From positions 57,656 through 121,655 of the forward strand of contig JBBIQA010000001.1 of the NCBI GenBank assembly GCA_037442565.1: a DNA stretch of 64,000 bases, given 5' to 3'. The position numbers were made by a program, and so were the translations under genes. Position 1 is the stretch's first letter; every line of letters begins with the position of its first letter. Under the pieces are notes generated by a model. The model had not been told where the DNA came from and searched no databases. It saw only the letters and a program-made list of their open reading frames with translations. The stretch is from PALSA-911 sp037442565. GTDB taxonomy: Bacteria; Pseudomonadota; Alphaproteobacteria; Acetobacterales; Acetobacteraceae. Positions 60,189 to 64,000 of this stretch are shown here, piece by piece.

Positions 60189-61295
60189 TCAGGCCCGATC
60201 CGTCCTTTGATCCGCCTGGCCGCGCCGTGCTGCATACAGCGCCAGGCGCTTCGCCGCCATCGGGGGCACATGCGCGGAAGCCGTCAGGTCCCCGGCGGGC
60301 GGCAGCTCGGCCACCCGATGGCAGGCCGTCAGATGGCCCTCCCCGGTTGGCCGCAGCACGGGGGGCTCGCGGCCGCAGCGCTCGACAGCGAACGGACAGC
60401 GGGTATGGAACCGGCAGCCATCCGGCGGGTTCATCGGGCTTGGCACATCGCCGCCGGGCAACTGCCGGGCGGCGGCGCGGTGCGGACCGGATCGGTGAGG
60501 ATCGGGGCGGGGGATCGCCGACAGCAGGGTGCGCGTGTAGGGATGGCTGGGTTCGGCGAACAAGGCTTCCTTGCCGGCGATTTCGACGATCTGGCCGAGA
60601 TACATCACCGCCACGCGGTCTGCGACGTGCTTCACCACCGCGAGGTCGTGGGCGATGAACAGGTAGGCGAGCCCCAGCCGCGTCTGCAGATCCTTCAGCA
60701 GGTTCACCACCTGCGCCTGGATCGAAACATCCAGCGCCGAGACCGGTTCGTCGCACACGATCAGCGCGGGTTCCACCGCCAGCGCCCGGGCGATGCCGAT
60801 GCGCTGGCGCTGGCCGCCGGAGAATTCGTGCGGGTAGCGCTGGGCGTGATAGGGCGCCAGGCCGACGAGGCCGAGCAGCTCGGCCACCCGCGCGCGCCGC
60901 GCCACCCTGTCGCCGATACGATGCAGGATCAGCGGTTCTTCCAGGATCTGGCCGATGGTCATGCGGGGGTTCAGGGACGCGAACGGGTCCTGGAACACGA
61001 TCTGCAAACGCCGGCGTAAAGCGCGCAGGGCCGCACCCTCCAGCCGGGTGATGTCGTTGCCCTCGAAATGGATGCTGCCGGACGTCGGCTCGATCAGGCG
61101 CAGCGCCAGGCGCGCGGTGGTGGACTTGCCGCAGCCGGACTCGCCGACCAGGGCCAGGGTCTCCCCCGGGAACAGCTGAAACGAAACGCCGTCGACGGCG
61201 CGCACCACGCCGGCGCCGCCACGGCGGAAAATGCCCGGCGCGCCACCGGCGAAATGGCGGGTGAGATCGCGGACCTCCAGCAGCGGCACGGTCAT
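60189..61295 (-). CDS. Dipeptide/oligopeptide-type ABC transporter ATP-binding protein (second system, F type)
   Basis: This 368-aa ATPase has Walker A GESGCGKST, the signature FSGGQRQRIGIARAL, Walker B LIVCDEPVSALDVS and a C-terminal CRFHTRCPF extension. It overlaps the companion ATPase gene by 4 bp (ATGA). The extra C-terminal about 40 residues are unusual in length but low in complexity. No permease or binding-protein gene of this system is in the window; they may lie beyond 64000, upstream on the minus strand. Confidence 0.9.
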   Translation of the reverse strand: MTVPLLEVRDLTRHFAGGAPGIFRRGGAGVVRAVDGVSFQLFPGETLALVGESGCGKSTTARLALRLIEPTSGSIHFEGNDITRLEGAALRALRRRLQIVFQDPFASLNPRMTIGQILEEPLILHRIGDRVARRARVAELLGLVGLAPYHAQRYPHEFSGGQRQRIGIARALAVEPALIVCDEPVSALDVSIQAQVVNLLKDLQTRLGLAYLFIAHDLAVVKHVADRVAVMYLGQIVEIAGKEALFAEPSHPYTRTLLSAIPRPDPHRSGPHRAAARQLPGGDVPSPMNPPDGCRFHTRCPFAVERCGREPPVLRPTGEGHLTACHRVAELPPAGDLTASAHVPPMAAKRLALYAARRGQADQRTDRA

Positions 61296-62293
61296 CCCAC
61301 CAAGGCCTCTACCGGCGCGCGGAGGCAGGCGACCTCATGCGCCGCGCCGATCGGGCGCAGCGCCGGGTCCTCGGCCGTGCAGCCCGCATCGGCGAACACA
61401 CAGCGCGGGTTGAAGCGGCAGCCTCGTGGAAGATCGAACGGCGGCGGCACGGCGCCCTCGATCGCCAGCAGGCGGGGGCGGGTTTCCTCGATCCTGGGGA
61501 TGCTGCCGAGCAGGCCGAGCGTGTAAGGATGCTGCGGATCGTCGAAGATGTCCGCACCCCTGGCACGTTCCACGACCCGCCCGGCATACATCACCGCGAC
61601 CTCGTCGGCCATTTCCGCGACCACGCCGAGATCATGCGTGATCAGCACGATCGCCATGCCGCTCTGCTGCTGCAACTCGCGCAGCAGGTCCAGGATCTGT
61701 GCCTGCACGGTGACATCCAGCGCCGTGGTGGGTTCGTCGGCGATCAGCAGATCGGGCTCGCAGGCCAGCGCCATGGCGATCATCACCCGCTGGCGCATGC
61801 CGCCCGACAGCTGGTGCGGATATTTGTCGAACTGCCGGTCGGGGGTGGGCAGGCGGACGCGTTCCAGCGCGGCGATGGCACGGGATTTCAGCGCGCCCGA
61901 GGGGCTGGTTCTGTCGTGCGCGCGGATCGCCTCGGTGATCTGATCGCCGACGGTGAAGGCCGGGTTCAGGCTGGTCATCGGCTCCTGGAAGATCATCGCG
62001 ATCCGCCGGCCGCGAATGTCGCGCATTTCCGCTTGCGGCAGGCTCAGAAGATCGCGCCCGTCGAACAGGATGCGCCCGGCGGCGATCCGCCCCGGCGGCG
62101 GCACAAGGCGCATGACGGAGAGCGACAGCACGGATTTGCCGCAGCCGCTCTCCCCGACGATGCCAAGCGTGCGGCCCTTGGCGACCGACAGCGTGACGCC
62201 GTCCACCGCGGCTACCTCGCCCTCGCTGCCGCGGAAGACGGTGCGCAGGCCCTCGATGCTCAGCAGGGCCCGCGATGGGTCCTTGCCGCTCAG
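61292..62293 (-). CDS. Dipeptide/oligopeptide-type ABC transporter ATP-binding protein (second system, D type), CTG start
   Basis: This 333-aa ATPase has Walker A GESGCGKSV, the signature SGGMRQRVMIAMAL and Walker B LLIADEPTTALDVT. The family-like N-terminus DPSRALLSIEGLRTVFRGS has no ATG, GTG or TTG upstream of it before an in-frame TAG. The first available start is a CTG at 62293, which overlaps the aldolase TGA as CTGA, the same geometry as ATGA overlaps. A GTG at 62206 would lose 29 residues including the first beta strands of the ATPase, so CTG is favoured. Confidence 0.88.
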   Translation of the reverse strand: MSGKDPSRALLSIEGLRTVFRGSEGEVAAVDGVTLSVAKGRTLGIVGESGCGKSVLSLSVMRLVPPPGRIAAGRILFDGRDLLSLPQAEMRDIRGRRIAMIFQEPMTSLNPAFTVGDQITEAIRAHDRTSPSGALKSRAIAALERVRLPTPDRQFDKYPHQLSGGMRQRVMIAMALACEPDLLIADEPTTALDVTVQAQILDLLRELQQQSGMAIVLITHDLGVVAEMADEVAVMYAGRVVERARGADIFDDPQHPYTLGLLGSIPRIEETRPRLLAIEGAVPPPFDLPRGCRFNPRCVFADAGCTAEDPALRPIGAAHEVACLRAPVEALVG

Positions 62294-63063
62294 CTACGAT
62301 AATCCGGCTTGTCGTTCTCGATCAGGCGCAGCGCCGCTTCCCAGGCGAAGGCAACATGCTCCTCGGTCTGGCTGGCGAACTGCGCCGCGGCATGCTCGCA
62401 CACCTCCTTCGGCGGGATGATCAGTTCCGCACCGCCGGACATCGCCGCGACCTGCGCCTGGCAGGCGCGCTCCAGCACATACAAGGTCAGGAACGCCTCC
62501 CCGACCGACCTGCCGCCGACCAGCAGGCCGTGGTTGCGCAGGATCATCGCGGAGTGGTTGCCGAGGTCGGCGACCAGCCGCTCCCGCTCGTCCAGATCCA
62601 GCGCGATGCCCTCGTACCCGTGATAGGCGATGTTGTTGTAGAACTTCATCGATTGCTGGGAGATCGGCAGCAGGCCCTGCTTCTGCGCCGATACGGCGAT
62701 GCCGGCGGCGGTATGGGTATGCGCGACGCACATCAAATCCTCGCGCGCCATGTGAATGGCCGAATGGATGGTGAAGCCGGCGGCGTTGACCCGCTTGGAC
62801 TTCCCTGCCCCTTCCTCGACGATGTTGCCCTCGAGGTCGATCTTCACCAGGTCCGAGGCGCGCATCTCATGGAAATGCACGCCATATTTGTTGATCAGGA
62901 AATGATGCTCGGGACCGGGAATTCGCGCGGAAAGATGCGTATAAATGAAATCCGTCATCCGGTAATGCGCGACAAGCCGGTACAGCGCCGCGAGATCGCA
63001 GCGGATCTGCCATTCTTCTTCGGAGACGCCGTGCAGGGAGGCCTGGGACGAGGCGACGTTCAT
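62290..63063 (-). CDS. Class II aldolase/adducin family protein
   Basis: This 257-aa enzyme has LYRLVAHYRMTDFIYTHLSAR, the zinc-binding VAHTHTAAGIAVSAQ and RNHGLLVGGRSVGEAFLTLY, typical of the class II aldolase family (fuculose phosphate aldolase, ribulose phosphate epimerase, OtnC-like decarboxylases). The exact reaction is unknown. The stop overlaps the proposed CTG start of the ATPase gene. An RraA-like gene lies upstream after about 170 bp, suggesting a sugar-acid pathway. Confidence 0.88.
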   Translation of the reverse strand: MNVASSQASLHGVSEEEWQIRCDLAALYRLVAHYRMTDFIYTHLSARIPGPEHHFLINKYGVHFHEMRASDLVKIDLEGNIVEEGAGKSKRVNAAGFTIHSAIHMAREDLMCVAHTHTAAGIAVSAQKQGLLPISQQSMKFYNNIAYHGYEGIALDLDERERLVADLGNHSAMILRNHGLLVGGRSVGEAFLTLYVLERACQAQVAAMSGGAELIIPPKEVCEHAAAQFASQTEEHVAFAWEAALRLIENDKPDYRS

Positions 63064-63189
63064 AGGGAGGTTCCTTTGCCGGGATTACCGATCATCGGCC
63101 GTGGATGCGCGAAGCGTCAAGGAACTCTCGCCCGATCTGCCGAACGCGCATGCAACGCCGTGAACGGCAGGCTGCGGATCGAATGAAGA

Positions 63190-63206
63190 CCAGGGCGCTG
63201 CCCTGG
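63190..63206. repeat. Solo outer hairpin of the repeat cassette
   Basis: CCAGGGC-GCT-GCCCTGG is a shortened form of the outer hairpin of copy A (CCAGGGGGC-GCT-GCCCCCTGG) and is followed by ATCC, like the ACCC there. It is 27 bp from the end of the RraA-like gene. No core or second hairpin is present. Confidence 0.5.
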
Positions 63207-63233
63207 ATCCGCATTGCCTGGCCGTCCTCCGGG

Positions 63234-63929
63234 CTAGTGAATTTCACCCGAGGTCTTCAGCGCCGCGCGCAGCTTGTCCGGCGTGAAGCCGGGGGCGCGG
63301 CAGATGTCGAGGATCACCTTCTCCCGCCTTGTCAGCAGGTCGATCGCCGCCGGCAGCTTCTTTACCGCATCGGCCGGGATCACCACCGCGCCGTGGCAAT
63401 CGGCGTGGATGACATCGTCATGCGACACCTGCATGCCGAACACGTTCACCGGCTGGCCGAAGGTCACCATGTGCACATGCGCGTGGCTCGGACCGACGCG
63501 GCCGCCGACCATCTGGAACCCGGGCGCCCAGGCGTCCAGATCGCGGAACGAGCCGTTGGTCACGCAGCCCAGCGCGCCCAGCGCCTGGTGCACGGTGGAA
63601 TTCACCTCGCCCCAAAACGCGCCATAGCCGGGCCTGTCGTCGATGTCCTGCAGCACGACCACGGTGGGCAGGTCCGATTTGCCGACATAGTCGTACCAGT
63701 CCATGCGGTCGGTTACCTTGCTGCGCGGGGCCTCCTTGGCACGGATCATGCCGACGCGGGCCAGGCCGACGATCGGCTTGGCGTTGCGGTCCAGCGCCAC
63801 CATCGGCTCCACGGTGAAACCGATCGCGCGGCGCTCGGGGTTGGTCAACTCCAGGCCGTTGCAGATGGTCGGCGTGTCCCACTGGGTAAGAACGTCCAGA
63901 TCAGCCTGGGTGAAGGGCCGTTCGGCCAT
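63234..63929 (-). CDS. RraA-like family protein
   Basis: This 231-aa protein belongs to the RraA/HMG-CHA aldolase superfamily. It shows DTPTICNGLELTNP at the start, GCVTNGSFRDLDAW (the Arg-Asp pair of the aldolase-like site) and HADCHGAVVIPADAV near the C-terminus. Relatives include 4-carboxy-4-hydroxy-2-oxoadipate aldolase and a true RraA that inhibits RNase E; the metal-binding residues here favour an enzyme. The start is ATG 63929. Its upstream part reaches the window edge. Confidence 0.86.
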   Translation of the reverse strand: MAERPFTQADLDVLTQWDTPTICNGLELTNPERRAIGFTVEPMVALDRNAKPIVGLARVGMIRAKEAPRSKVTDRMDWYDYVGKSDLPTVVVLQDIDDRPGYGAFWGEVNSTVHQALGALGCVTNGSFRDLDAWAPGFQMVGGRVGPSHAHVHMVTFGQPVNVFGMQVSHDDVIHADCHGAVVIPADAVKKLPAAIDLLTRREKVILDICRAPGFTPDKLRAALKTSGEIH

Positions 63930-64000
63930 GGCGGAGTCTCCTCGGTACTGGGAAAACACCAGTGTCGCGCGGTCCGTGGATTTGGGCAACGCGGCGCCGG

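Noticed and set aside
1..64000. tRNA or rRNA genes
   Set aside because: I saw no cloverleaf-type or rRNA sequence; a tRNA scan would be needed to exclude one fully.

Overview
The window is high-GC DNA from an aerobic, heterotrophic alphaproteobacterium. The LexA box (GAAC-N7-GAAC), the gene order trpG-trpD-trpC-moaC-moeA-lexA, the many small-molecule ABC importers and the GC-rich intergenic hairpins best fit Rhodospirillales, probably Acetobacteraceae. That placement is inference from gene content. A run of 100 Ns at 29962-30061 marks an assembly gap.

Layout. (1) 1-6033: the tail of an oxidoreductase, then a branched-chain-amino-acid-type ABC importer livHMGF. A zinc metallopeptidase and the matching periplasmic binding protein lie on the opposite strand. 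(2) 6186-10251: intradiol dioxygenase, phosphoesterase, SDR, HI0933-type flavoprotein and CoA-binding protein. (3) 10254-16450: a c-di-GMP phosphodiesterase, an uncharacterised 344-aa protein, VOC and DUF924 proteins, and a 969-aa FAD/Fe-S dehydrogenase. (4) 16531-16725: a palindromic repeat cassette. (5) 16806-18705: serine-glyoxylate aminotransferase type enzyme and a GST. (6) 18835-23862: tryptophan and molybdenum-cofactor genes followed by lexA with its own SOS box. (7) 23867-27867: PAS-GGDEF-EAL protein, YraN, gamma-glutamyltransferase. (8) 27894-28089: a second copy of the repeat cassette. (9) 28090-31970: a dipeptide-type ABC importer interrupted by the gap, ending in a 55-aa membrane protein. 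(10) 31979-36648: AI-2E transporter, Phd/PIN toxin-antitoxin pair, hydroxypyruvate isomerase and tartronate semialdehyde reductase, XRE regulator. (11) 36703-40378: NUDIX, AlaX, sulfurtransferase, cystathionine beta-lyase and a SelW-type selenoprotein. (12) 40511-50735: BCAA aminotransferase, epimerase, unknown protein, cytochrome c, a nucleobase transporter with an extra C-terminal domain, D-aminoacylase, two MFS carriers. (13) 50712-58942: Zur-like regulator, hisI, PP2C phosphatase, lpxB, Gfo/Idh oxidoreductase, secDF, a third EAL protein. (14) 58973-63929: iron alcohol dehydrogenase, two ABC ATPases, class II aldolase and RraA-like protein.

Two observations stand out. The first is a gene at 40160-40378 that conventional ORF calling misses because its eleventh codon is TGA. 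The TGA sits exactly at the selenocysteine position of the SelW motif (YCGMU), is followed by family-conserved sequence and by a hairpin that fits the bacterial SECIS pattern, and has a strong ribosome binding site 21 bp behind metC. The second is a pair of about 195-bp intergenic cassettes (16531-16725 and 27894-28089). They share terminal GC-rich hairpins and an identical internal geometry, a 22-bp perfect stem around a 26-nt loop, but the stem and loop sequences differ between the copies. A lone half copy lies at 43951-44003.

Much of the remaining content is ordinary metabolism. Three EAL proteins suggest c-di-GMP control, and the glyoxylate/hydroxypyruvate enzymes occur in two places.
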